This document shows, piece by piece, positions 29,878-38,812 of a stretch of 64,000 nt of DNA. The position numbers were made by a program, and so were the translations under genes. Positions within the stretch are counted from its first letter, which is position 1; the number at the start of each line of letters is the position of its first letter. Origin of the DNA: Nocardioides sp. S-1144 (GTDB taxonomy: Bacteria; Actinomycetota; Actinomycetes; Propionibacteriales; Nocardioidaceae); assembly GCF_005954645.2 (NCBI RefSeq), contig NZ_CP040695.2:2604001-2668000 (forward strand), in the 5' to 3' direction. Below the pieces are notes generated by a model, which saw only the letters and a list, made by a program, of their open reading frames with translations, was not told the DNA's origin and did not search any database.

Positions 29878-31794
29878 GTGGGCACGACCGACCTGCACGC
29901 CGAACTTCTCACCGTGGCCGATCTCTTCTCGGACGCGAGTGCGACATACACCGTGCCGGTTTACCAGCGGAACTACGCTTGGGGCGCCGAGCAGATCGAG
30001 CAGTTGATCAGCGACGTCTGGGACGCTCTCAGCGATCAGGGCCAGCAGGGGTACTTCCTCGGCAACCTCATCGTCACCCGTCGAGGTATCGATCAGGCCG
30101 ACTACGAGGTCATCGACGGTCAGCAGCGGCTGACCACCCTCTTCCTGCTACTGGCCTTCCTCTCTGGCGACGGAACGTTGCCTCCGACCGGCCACAGCGA
30201 CCGCCTTCGCTATCAGTCACGCCCTCGCGCTACCGGTGCCCTACGCCGAATCACGACCGCGACGTCGCGCCACGCTGGCTCGACTGCGGAGTCCTCCGCC
30301 GACGAGGACTCTGCGATCCACCAGGGATTCAACGTGATCCGCCAGTTCATGGATCAGCACATTCGGGGAGCGGAGCGCGCGCGGTTCGCCGACTTCCTGC
30401 GCGAGAAGGTCACCCTGGTTAGGGCAGGGCTACCACGACACACCGACCTCAACCGCTACTTCGAGGTAATGAACACCCGCGGCCAGCAGCTGACGCAGGT
30501 GGACATAGTCAAGGCACGTCTCATGAGTCGGCTCGATAATGAAGCGGATCGGTCGTGCTTTGCATGGATCTGGGACGCGTGTGCCGACATGGACACCTAT
30601 GTGCAGATGTCACTCACCCGCGGCGACACCGCCATGCGCCAGCGGCTGTTCGGGGACAGCTGGTCATGGCTCAAGCAGAGCTCCTTCGCCGAGCTGGCGG
30701 AGCTGCACGGTGACGCGGCACCCAGCACCGGGCGCGCACCCGGCAGCACCTCGCTCAGCCTCGAAGATGCGTTGCTGCGATACGCAGCATCCGGGTCCGA
30801 GGAGTCGACGGAGGATCAGGACAATGTCCGCTTCCGGTCCACCATTGAGTTCCCGTCCTTCCTGCTTCATGTCCTACAGGTCACGGCTCCCGGTGACTCC
30901 GAGGAGGAGCGCCAACTCGACGACAAACGGCTAATTAGCCGCTTTGACGCCGTGATTGCCGCCGCAGGCGCAGACCCTGTACGCCGCTTCGCATTCGACC
31001 TCCTCCGCTGCCGTAACCTATTCGACGCGTTCATTGTCAAGCGCCAGTTCACTGCTACCAACGGCGAAGACGGTGACTGGTCCCTGCAGCGGCTGATCAA
31101 AAGGCAATCGAAGGGCCGGCCCACCCCGGGCTACGTCAACCTCTTCAGCACCAGCACCCAGGGCGAGGAGGACGGCGAAATTGACCCCGTCACGAGTGAC
31201 CTCCTGCTGGTTCAGTCGATGCTGCGCGTGACCTATACGTCACCGCGCACCATGCACTGGATCACGACTGTGCTCAAGCGTCTGTCCGGGGCCACCCCGG
31301 AGCAGGTCTCGAGCGACCAGCTGGTGACACTGCTTCGTGACTACGCACGAGGCAAGGTCGCAGAAGCATTCTTCGACTCGAACCAGCCGACAGGGTTCGG
31401 CATCAGCCGGATCGTGTTCACCTACCTGGACTTCCTGCTCCTTCAGGACGCCCCGCAGTCGAGTTTCCGCTTCACTTACCGAAACTCAATCGAGCACTTC
31501 TATCCTCAGCACCCTGACGAGCAGCAGTCAGGAGAGCCCATCGACGACGGACAGCTGCACGTCCTAGGTAACCTGGCGCTCGTGAGCGTCGGCGCCAACT
31601 CCAAGTTCAGCAACAGCCTGCCGAAGGCAAAGGCAGAAAACTTTCAGGCGACGATCGAGACTCAAAGTCCCAAGTTGCAGCGGATGGCGTCAGTCACCAG
31701 GAGCGAGGCCTGGGGAGCTGAGCAGTTACAGAGGCACCACTCTGAGATGGTCCGCATCCTGACCCGTGACCTCGCACAGCCCACTCCCGGCTGA
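29878..31794 (+). CDS. DUF262-DUF1524 protein (GmrSD/SspE-like endonuclease)
   Basis: 638 aa, GTG start adjacent to the previous stop. DUF262 motifs: YTVPVYQRNYAWG (~23-35), EVIDGQQRLTTLFLLL (~76-91) and FEVMNTRGQQLTQVDIVKARL (~195-215). The C-terminus carries the DUF1524 HNH-type signature NSIEHFYPQHP (~536-546) and LGNLALVSVGANSKFSNSLP (~565-585). By analogy with GmrSD and SspE it should couple nucleotide hydrolysis to DNA nicking, either against modified phage DNA or as an auxiliary effector. Its 3' end is also the breakpoint with the decayed helicase on the other strand. Confidence 0.85.
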   Translation: MGTTDLHAELLTVADLFSDASATYTVPVYQRNYAWGAEQIEQLISDVWDALSDQGQQGYFLGNLIVTRRGIDQADYEVIDGQQRLTTLFLLLAFLSGDGTLPPTGHSDRLRYQSRPRATGALRRITTATSRHAGSTAESSADEDSAIHQGFNVIRQFMDQHIRGAERARFADFLREKVTLVRAGLPRHTDLNRYFEVMNTRGQQLTQVDIVKARLMSRLDNEADRSCFAWIWDACADMDTYVQMSLTRGDTAMRQRLFGDSWSWLKQSSFAELAELHGDAAPSTGRAPGSTSLSLEDALLRYAASGSEESTEDQDNVRFRSTIEFPSFLLHVLQVTAPGDSEEERQLDDKRLISRFDAVIAAAGADPVRRFAFDLLRCRNLFDAFIVKRQFTATNGEDGDWSLQRLIKRQSKGRPTPGYVNLFSTSTQGEEDGEIDPVTSDLLLVQSMLRVTYTSPRTMHWITTVLKRLSGATPEQVSSDQLVTLLRDYARGKVAEAFFDSNQPTGFGISRIVFTYLDFLLLQDAPQSSFRFTYRNSIEHFYPQHPDEQQSGEPIDDGQLHVLGNLALVSVGANSKFSNSLPKAKAENFQATIETQSPKLQRMASVTRSEAWGAEQLQRHHSEMVRILTRDLAQPTPG

Positions 31795-34655
31795 CACGGG
31801 CACGCCGGCTAGCCATCCGGTGTGCCCGTCGGTCAGCACGGACGCTGGCCGCAGAGGTGTGGGGCTGGAGCGTCGACAGGACGTCACGGACCACCCCTAC
31901 CTGACCGGCGCCGTGCGCGACCAGCTCGTCGGTCACTTCAAGCGCCCCACCCTCACCGAGCACCAGGAGCTCGTCGTGCGCTGAGTAGGCGGAGTAGCCG
32001 GCACTGTTGGTGGTGTGGAGACGGTCGGTGTAGTGCGCGAGCTCGTAGTGCGCATTGCGCAGCCGCCACCGGGCGTTCTCTATCGCTGGCTCGTCCGCCG
32101 AGACGCGGGCGCCGAGCGACGCCTTGAGCTGAGCGCGCACCTCAGCGGCGCTCGACCCTCATGGTGCAGGTTGAGGGTGAACGGCGCGAGGCCGATCGCA
32201 TCGAGCCGCCGTTGCACGACGGAGAGGACGGTCCCCTTCTCGGCGACGAAGAGCACGCGCATGCCACCGAGGAGGCATTCGGCCACCATCGAGGTGATCA
32301 TCTGGGACTTGCCGGTGCCGGGCGGGCCCTGGAGCACAATAGTACGCCCCTCGCGCGCCCACACGACCGCGGTTTCTGGGTGTCGTCGGCCGGGATTGCC
32401 GTCTCGAGCCGGTCGACCGCCTCGTTGACGGCCGCGGACTCGGCGGACGCGGCGGGATCGTTGAACGGCTCGGTCGGCGTCTCGACCAGGTGTCGCAAGC
32501 GCGGCCGCCGCAAGACTGGTTGGCGTGGCGGTGCAGGTCCTGCCACATGCGGAACGATGACAAGTCGAGCAGCGCGAACCGTGCCTCCGAGGTCACGTCG
32601 AACGGCAGTCCGCGATCCGCTACGGCGCGTCGCACGTCGGCGAGGATTCCGTCGACGTCGAGCCCCGCACGGTCGGACGCCGGCTCGGCCAGCTCGGGGA
32701 TTGTCAGCCCGTGCTCACGACGCAGCCACTCGATGAGCGCAGCGTTCGGCGTCGTCTGCGACGCGGTGTCGAGGGTGAGCCCGAACTCGTGCTTGGTGCG
32801 GCGTTGGGTCAGCTTGACCGGCACGAGCAGCAGCGGCGCCTTGGCCATCGCCCCGGCCTTGTGTGACCAGCGCAGCAGCCCGACGCACAAGAAGAGCGGG
32901 TTCATGCCGCGCTCGTCGTGCGCCTCCTTGGCGCGTCGAGCCATGGAACGCAGCTCGGCGACGAACTTCGCTGGGGACACCGCACCCGGTGAGCTGCGAG
33001 TGACACTCATTCGTGAACGTGGACGCGACGCCGGTCTAGGTCGGCAAGCAGGTCGGCGTCATCAAGCTGCATGGCGTTGACGAAGTCACGGGCTCGCTGC
33101 ACATCGGGGATGTCGAAGCCGCTGGCCAGCGTGATGTCGAGGTCCAGGTCGAGGTTGAGCTTGTCCTCGAGCACGCCGAGCCCAGCAGGCGGCAGGACCA
33201 ACGGCAGGACGCCCGGACCCGTGCCGAGCTTGAGCAACGCGTTGTTGGCGCCGAGGCTGAAAGTGACGACTTCCAGGTGCGGTCGCGGGGCGGGTGGTCG
33301 TCGACGGTCCGGCTCTGCTGCACGGCAGTGAGGTCGGCCGCCGTCATCTCGGCAACCGGCGCAACGACACCGCCGGGGCGGTACTCGACCACCTCGGTCA
33401 CCCCGTCGGCGCGCTCGTGCACGGCCGGGAGTGAAGAGACTCCGGCACGGCGCGCGGCCTTGACATCGACGAACTGCACGAAGTCCTGGGTCAGCCCGTC
33501 GGCGAGTGCCGCACACGCGTGTAGACGGGCGTCAACGGCGGAAACGTCCTTGCCTGCCGTGGCGACGGTGGTCTCGATGATGCCGAGCTACCTGCCATCG
33601 ACGAGGCGGACTTTGTCGGCGGGATTCCAGACCACCGGGGTGGCCGGGTACAACTCTGGGGTTACCCCGCTGGGATCGGGGTTGCGGCGCCAGTAACCGA
33701 CGAAGATGTGCCCCGGGACGAACACGAGCACCGCATTGAGTCCGACGTGCTCGATCACCGCTGCCATCAGGACGGTCGTGTCCATGCAGGTGCCAAGCCC
33801 ACCCCGAGCGACGTCGCCGTGGTCGCGGATGCGCTGTCCGATCGTTGTGTAGTCCCACCCCGGAGGCAACTCGGAGTAAGCAATCCGGCGTGCGACGAAC
33901 GCGTCGTAAATGGCGGTCACAGACTGCTCGACTGCCTCCTCGGCCTCGGCCGGGTCGGGCAGTTGAAAGGCGGAGAACCTTGGATCACCGCCCTGACGTC
34001 CGCGCACCTCGGCCGCTTCGCGCGCGAGCGCCGCCACGTCCGGGTGATTGGGCCGCACGAACGAGGCCAAGAGTGATCGAGCAAGCTCGGTGTTGTCGTA
34101 AGCGAGCACCCGTCGCTGGTGCACGACCTCGTCAATGTGCCGGTGAAGGATGGCGGCCGCTGCGTCGTCGGGTGCCGTCTGGACCTGCGCGCGCAGCTCA
34201 GTCTCAAGGCGCTCGGCCTGCGCGACCTGCTCGGCACGCCGTGGCTCGCCGGCCCAGAACCACAGGTCGCGTGGCTGCACGTCCACGGCCCGCTCGAGCA
34301 GGGCGAGCTCCCGCCCGTCTGAGGTGTCGACGACCACGACGACGCACTCGGCATCGAGACGCTCGTCCACAAGCGCCATCGCCCGCGGTCGGAGCCGAAC
34401 GTTGACCCGGCCGAAAGTTGTGTCCCCCGCAAGTAGCACCCCCTGGTGCACCACCGTCGATCCGAGCACCTCGTCGCCATAACGGAGCACCACACGCACC
34501 TCGGCAGCCGCAACCTCCGCCGACACCGTGACGAAGAGTGACGTCACCTGCGGGATACGCGCCGCGGACGACGCCCACGACCACTGGTCGCTGATCTCTG
34601 CGCGCAGCTGAGCAGAGAGCACGGGTCGCTCCAGCGGTACCACCACGTCCGTCAT
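31795..34655 (-). pseudogene. Truncated, decayed DUF4011-type helicase with transglutaminase-like segment
   Basis: An intact start (ATG 34655) encodes 355 aa with a transglutaminase-like core (GGLGTCMDTTVLMAAVIEHV, FVPGHIFVGYWR). A TAG at 33588 interrupts it, but the same frame resumes at once (LGIIETTVATAGKDV...). Frame changes near 33280, 33010 and 32520 follow. Later pieces contain DUF4011-like sequence (MNPLFLCVGLLRWSHKAG, APLLLVPVKLTQRRTKHEF) and a helicase Walker A IVLQGPPGTGKSQMI with VLFVAEKG. The coding trace ends near 31.8 kb, next to the DUF262 gene stop; the helicase motor's C-terminal half is absent. It is the last gene of the ATPase/HEPN-like operon. Confidence 0.75.
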
Positions 34656-34686
34656 CGTTCCTCCCCTACAAGAGGCAGCTACTTGA

Positions 34687-35058
34687 TCATGCGTCTACCT
34701 CGACGGAAACCCGGATCACGCCAGCGAGATCGACCACCCGTGCCACGAGTCCGCGAGCCTCGTGGACCGTCGGCCCAAGCTCGTAGGCGTGCTGGTGACA
34801 CGCCTGCGAGAGCCGAGCCCAGATGTAGTCGGCTCGGGCAGCGACCTCGGGACGGTCGAGATAGGCGACCTGGAGGCAACTGAGACGTGTGCGCATCGAC
34901 GCACTCCCCGGGTCGAGGTCACGCTGTACAAGCAGGCCCGCGACCAACAGCTCGAACGACGACCGTGCGATCCAGCAGGCGAACCGCGCACGGTGTGGTG
35001 AGGGGCCACGGAGGAGGTCGTCAGCGCGTTCGAGCAGCGCGAGGGCGGGAGCGGTCAC
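34687..35058 (-). CDS. Small HEPN-like protein
   Basis: 123 aa, all-helical by composition, GTG start overlapping the ATPase stop (GTGA). Helices include ALLERADDLLRG, ARFACWIARSSFELLVAGLL and LSCLQVAYLDRPEVAARADYI. Near residues 88-100 ARLSQACHQHAYEL contains Arg-x5-His, compatible with the Rx4-6H motif of HEPN RNases. Placement between a Rad50-like ATPase and a helicase suggests the toxin or regulatory subunit of a three-gene defence operon. HEPN assignment is inference from the motif, size and helical pattern. Confidence 0.6.
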   Translation of the reverse strand: MTAPALALLERADDLLRGPSPHRARFACWIARSSFELLVAGLLVQRDLDPGSASMRTRLSCLQVAYLDRPEVAARADYIWARLSQACHQHAYELGPTVHEARGLVARVVDLAGVIRVSVEVDA

Positions 35059-37508
35059 TTCGTGCCGTACCGGACGTCGGCGACCATGCGCCGCGTGTCG
35101 TAGACCGCGTCGGTCGGGTCGGTCTGCGGACGCAGTCCCTGGTGCAGTGCCGAGGTGGCGCACCCGAGCGCCTGCTTGCGGTAGGGCGCGCGCAGCCACC
35201 CGTCGAGGCTGCGGACCTCATCGTAGATCGCGAGGCTCACTCGCTCGCCGGTCTTGCGGTGGCGCGACCAGAGGTCCTCGATCTCGACGAGCTTCTCGCC
35301 ACGCGCGAGCCGGGTAGCCACGAGTCGGTCGCGCGCAGCCGACTCGACCGCGAGTCGCAGGAGCCCAGGGAGCGTGCGCCGCATGGTGTCGTCGGGCAGT
35401 CCGCTGTCGCGCACGAGGCCATAGGCGTCGTCGAGGTAGCGGGCCGCGGGGTCGCCGAGGGTGGCGACCTGCACCGTCGAGTCGGTGCCACGAGAGACCT
35501 CGAGCACGTGGGCGCTGACCTGGAGTCGGCGTACGGCGGCGGGCAGCCGATCGTCGTGCGACAACACGATCACCTGGTGGGTGCGGGCCAGGTCGGCGAG
35601 CAACTCGACGAGACCCTCGACCTTGGCAGGATCCATCGCCTGGACGGGGTCGTCAAGCACCACGAAACGGAACGGCGAGGCGGACGTGGTGGCCCGTGGC
35701 AGGAACAGCGCGAGCGCCAGCGCATGCAGCTCGCCCTGACTCATCACCGGCAGGGCACCAGTGTCGTGCCCGTCGACGGACGCGCGGATCTCGACACGGC
35801 GACGGGTAGCGGTGCCTTCGAGCGTGAGCTCGCCGAGCTCGACGTTGCTCTCCTGGCGCAGCTTGGCCCAGGCCGCGCGGGCCTCGGCCGCGATGGGCTT
35901 GATGCGCTCGTTCTTGGCGACGGTGTCAGTGGCCTTGAGCCACGACTCCGCGGCGGTGAGCCGGGCGCGCGCGTCAGCGCCGGTCCGCCAGCCGGCGAAG
36001 TCGACGCTCCAGGCTGCGGCCTGGGCGGCCAGTGGCGACCACGCGTCGTCGAGCTCGCGGAGCGCAGTGGTTGCCTCGGCGCGAAGGATCTCGGTGACAG
36101 CTTCGAGGTCGGTGAGACCGGTGGTGAGCCGGTCGGCGAGATCGAGGTCGCCGGCGGGCACGTCGGACACCCAGGCGTCCCAAGCCGTCCGCGTGGCGGC
36201 GACGACGTCGTCGAGTCGGTCGAGCGGCGCCCCGTCGAGCGCACGAGGGCGCGGCGCCAGCAATCGCCGCACGACGTCGCGGGCGGCGCGGAGATCGGCG
36301 GTCGCCCGGAGAAGATCGGCGTGCTCCTCGTCAGCGCGGGCGAGATGGCCGCGCGCGGTGGCTGCCCAGGTGTCATCGAGGTTGCCGGTGTCGCAGACCG
36401 GGCACGACATGTCGCCGTGGGCCTCGTGGACCGTCAGGGCCCGACGGCGCACGTCGAGCCGGTCCCGGGTGCGCTGCGAGACCGTCTCGCCAGCACTGGC
36501 CAGGGCTTCGACGGCGCTGCGCAGGGTGGCGGCTGCCCGGAGCACGATCGCCTCGTCGGGCGGCCGTAGGTGGGTGAGCGTCTGAAGCGCCGCCACCGGT
36601 CCGTCAGCGACGGGCTCGATCCCGGTGACCAACCCGGTGACGGCCTCGACGTCAGGGCCGCCCCGTTTGGCCAACAGCCCGACGAGACGGTCGGCTCGCT
36701 CGTCGGCGACGTTCTTGGCTCGCACGACGAGATCCTTGCGACGACGGTCGAGATCTGTTCCGGGCGCCTTCGCCGTCTTGAGGCGCACCTGGAGGCGCTT
36801 GAGAGCGTCGGCGAGCTGCTCGACGCCGAGCACGGTAGCGAGCGCGTCGTAGAGCTGGCTCGGCCCCGACTCGAGCAGACCGCCGAGCTCGTCGTACGAC
36901 AGGATCGGTCGGTAGGTCTCCAGTGCGGCGTGCCAGCCGAGCGGGTCGTCGCCGGCCACACGCTTGGACCCCTTGGTCTGTGCCCAGGTGGTGCGCGCGT
37001 CGACGTCGTCGACACCGTCTTCCCACGTGGTGCACAGCGTGACGGGCTCGCGACCCTCGCTAGCGACCTCGAGCACAACCGAAGCTGGGTCGGGAGTGTG
37101 CAGGTTGCGCCATTGCTCGCGCCACATCGCCGGCTTGTTCTTCCACCGGTAGGTCCCTCCGGTGAGCAGCAGCTCGAGCGCCTCGGCCAGGCTCGACTTG
37201 CCTGATCCGTTGCGCCCCGCGATCACCGTGAGGCCCGGAGCGGCGGTGAGCGGCACGATCACCTCGGCACCGATGCCGCGGAAACCCTGCACGCGCAGCG
37301 AGCTCAGGTAGGCCCCGACCGGCGCCGGAGCACTCGCGCCGCCGCTGGTCAACAACTCCTTGACTGACTCGGGCTCGGTGGCCTCCTCGAGGTAAGCGTC
37401 CAGCGCGGTGTCGCTCTCGAGCGCAGCGAGGACTACAAGCCCGACCTCGTCGTCAAGGTCGGAGGCATCGAGGCGGTCGGCGACCCACAGGGTCAGATCT
37501 GTCGTCAC
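35055..37508 (-). CDS. Rad50/SMC-like AAA ATPase with Zn-hook-like motif
   Basis: About 817 aa. Walker A AGRNGSGKSSLAEALELLL lies at ~103-121 after an RVQGFRGI strand typical of RecF/Rad50-like ATPases. A CPVCDTG zinc-hook-like motif occurs near residue 365. A long Ala/Arg/Glu-rich coiled-coil region lies between, then the signature MSQGELHALALALFLPR and Walker B FRFVVLDDPVQAMDP (~612-627), followed by IVLSHDDRL (the H-loop). A single CxxC suggests dimerisation through one zinc. GTG 37508 begins TTDLTLWVADRLDAS; no strong ribosome site is seen, so the start is uncertain. First gene of an operon with the HEPN-like protein and the DUF4011 helicase remnant. Confidence 0.82.
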   Translation of the reverse strand: MTTDLTLWVADRLDASDLDDEVGLVVLAALESDTALDAYLEEATEPESVKELLTSGGASAPAPVGAYLSSLRVQGFRGIGAEVIVPLTAAPGLTVIAGRNGSGKSSLAEALELLLTGGTYRWKNKPAMWREQWRNLHTPDPASVVLEVASEGREPVTLCTTWEDGVDDVDARTTWAQTKGSKRVAGDDPLGWHAALETYRPILSYDELGGLLESGPSQLYDALATVLGVEQLADALKRLQVRLKTAKAPGTDLDRRRKDLVVRAKNVADERADRLVGLLAKRGGPDVEAVTGLVTGIEPVADGPVAALQTLTHLRPPDEAIVLRAAATLRSAVEALASAGETVSQRTRDRLDVRRRALTVHEAHGDMSCPVCDTGNLDDTWAATARGHLARADEEHADLLRATADLRAARDVVRRLLAPRPRALDGAPLDRLDDVVAATRTAWDAWVSDVPAGDLDLADRLTTGLTDLEAVTEILRAEATTALRELDDAWSPLAAQAAAWSVDFAGWRTGADARARLTAAESWLKATDTVAKNERIKPIAAEARAAWAKLRQESNVELGELTLEGTATRRRVEIRASVDGHDTGALPVMSQGELHALALALFLPRATTSASPFRFVVLDDPVQAMDPAKVEGLVELLADLARTHQVIVLSHDDRLPAAVRRLQVSAHVLEVSRGTDSTVQVATLGDPAARYLDDAYGLVRDSGLPDDTMRRTLPGLLRLAVESAARDRLVATRLARGEKLVEIEDLWSRHRKTGERVSLAIYDEVRSLDGWLRAPYRKQALGCATSALHQGLRPQTDPTDAVYDTRRMVADVRYGTK

Positions 37509-38130
37509 CCGCGCACCGTATGTCAAGGGTCCGACATCAGATGGCCGAACTGCAAACGAAGTCGGCGACGCTGACGGGGCAAGTACGCCCATCCACTCGG
37601 GCACCACCACTTCGCCGAACAGTCAGTCCCGAGGACGTATCCGAATCCGTTATCAGCGACCGAGCTCTGACACCGATGCAGGTGCAGGTCTTCCGAAGGT
37701 CCATTGAGCGATGCGATTCCATCGATGGGGGCATAACCTCCCGGGAATGCCGGACAGGCTCCACGATGCTCTCATCAAGTGTCCGGACGACCTCGTTCCG
37801 TACCTTGCCTTGGTGACCTCGACGAGGTCACCGGCTAGCTCGAAGAACAGCTCTGGGACCCGTGGCGGTCTTCGAGTTGCGAAGATCCAGGAGTCTTCTG
37901 CTCTGACGGCATCAGCGCCTCGCTGACGCGCCTCGAGGGGTACGACATCTGGTTGGCGTACCCGCTCACGAGCCAGCATTAAGACGCCACCGGCGCACTG
38001 ATCAGCGCACCGTTCGCAGAAGCCGCGAACCTGGGTTCAGACAGCGCAGGTGTTGGACTCCACTATTCCCTGATAGTTCCCCAAGTGGAAGCCGATCGGG
38101 GAAACATGCCTCTGACCTGCGCAAATAGGG
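37509..38130. other. Island edge without a recognisable gene
   Basis: 622 bp between the ATPase operon and tRNA-Val(CAC). Short frames exist on both strands, but none has convincing codon use, a ribosome site and a known motif together. Some frames look like eroded coding sequence (for example around 37710-37925, plus). This is where an attachment junction would be expected if the island entered at the tRNA. Confidence 0.4.
38077..38103 (-). terminator. Short hairpin downstream of tRNA-Val(CAC)
   Basis: TTCCCC (38077-38082) pairs with GGGGAA (38098-38103) around a 15-nt loop, 28 nt past the tRNA 3' end in its direction of transcription. The stem is short and no T-run follows, so it is a weak candidate terminator. 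Confidence 0.3.
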
Positions 38131-38202
38131 TGGGCGATACTGGGTTCGAACCAGTGACCTCTTCGGTGTGAACGAAGCGCGCTACCACTGCGCCAATCGC
38201 CC
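38131..38202 (-). tRNA. tRNA-Val(CAC)
   Basis: On the minus strand the sequence folds as a standard cloverleaf. The acceptor GGGCGAT pairs with ATCGCCC, the anticodon stem is CTTCG/CGAAG around TTCACAC (anticodon CAC), and the T arm is ACTGG-TTCGAAC-CCAGT. CCA is not encoded. Its 3' end faces the defence island, the orientation expected of an integration target. It is very similar to tRNA-Val(GAC) at 40080-40154. Confidence 0.95.
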
Positions 38203-38385
38203 CGGGTGCAGTCGCAGACTCTAACGCATGACCACCGACTGCTCCCACCCGGTGGTCCCCAACGCGGCCGGCCAAAAATAGTTGGGTCGATCTGGCAACC
38301 GATCGGCGCCCGGATGCGTCTCTGTCAGGGAGGGGACAGCGCTGTCCCCGACGCCTGGCCCTCACTCGGACGAGGAACTGCTCCC

Positions 38386-38808
38386 ATGACGCCACCACCG
38401 CTTGCTCCCGCGGTCACCGCTGACATCGCCCTGCACTGCGACGACGAGCTCGGACGCCCGATGGCGTTCATGGCCACGTTCGCCTACGACGCCGACGATC
38501 CGTACGCCGTCCAGGTGACGTTCCACGTGCCTTCTGGGGAGGTGCCGTGGGTGGTGTCGCGCTCGTTGCTGACACGCGGGATCTGCGAGCCGGTCGGTGA
38601 CGGCGACATCCGGCTGCGGCCCGACGTCGACGACGAGGGCCGCGCCGTCGTCCGGATGGTGTTCCACTCCCCCGAGGGCCGGCTGCGCGTCGACGCCCGG
38701 GTCAGCGAGCTGCTGTCGTTCCTGGGGCGCACCTGGCTGACCGTTCGGCCGGGCGAGGAGGCCGTCGACGTCGACGGCCTGGTCGCCTCGCTGCTGCCCC
38801 GACCCTGA
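38386..38808 (+). CDS. SsgA-family sporulation/cell division regulator-like protein
   Basis: 140 aa from ATG 38386 (GAGGAA about 9 nt upstream). It has the SsgA/SsgB (SsgA-like protein) pattern: a beta-rich N-terminus, FHVPSGEVPWVVSRSLLTRG in the centre and LRVDARVSELLSFLGRT near the end. The family assists septum-site selection and peptidoglycan control in actinomycetes. It is the first recognisable core-chromosome gene right of the tRNA and lies convergent to the PabC-like gene with a 4-bp gap. Confidence 0.85.
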   Translation: MTPPPLAPAVTADIALHCDDELGRPMAFMATFAYDADDPYAVQVTFHVPSGEVPWVVSRSLLTRGICEPVGDGDIRLRPDVDDEGRAVVRMVFHSPEGRLRVDARVSELLSFLGRTWLTVRPGEEAVDVDGLVASLLPRP

Positions 38809-38812
38809 GCCG

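Noticed and set aside
37711..37926. Plus-strand 71-codon ORF near the island edge
   Set aside because: No ribosome site, no motif, and composition ambiguous; left inside the unassigned island-edge region.
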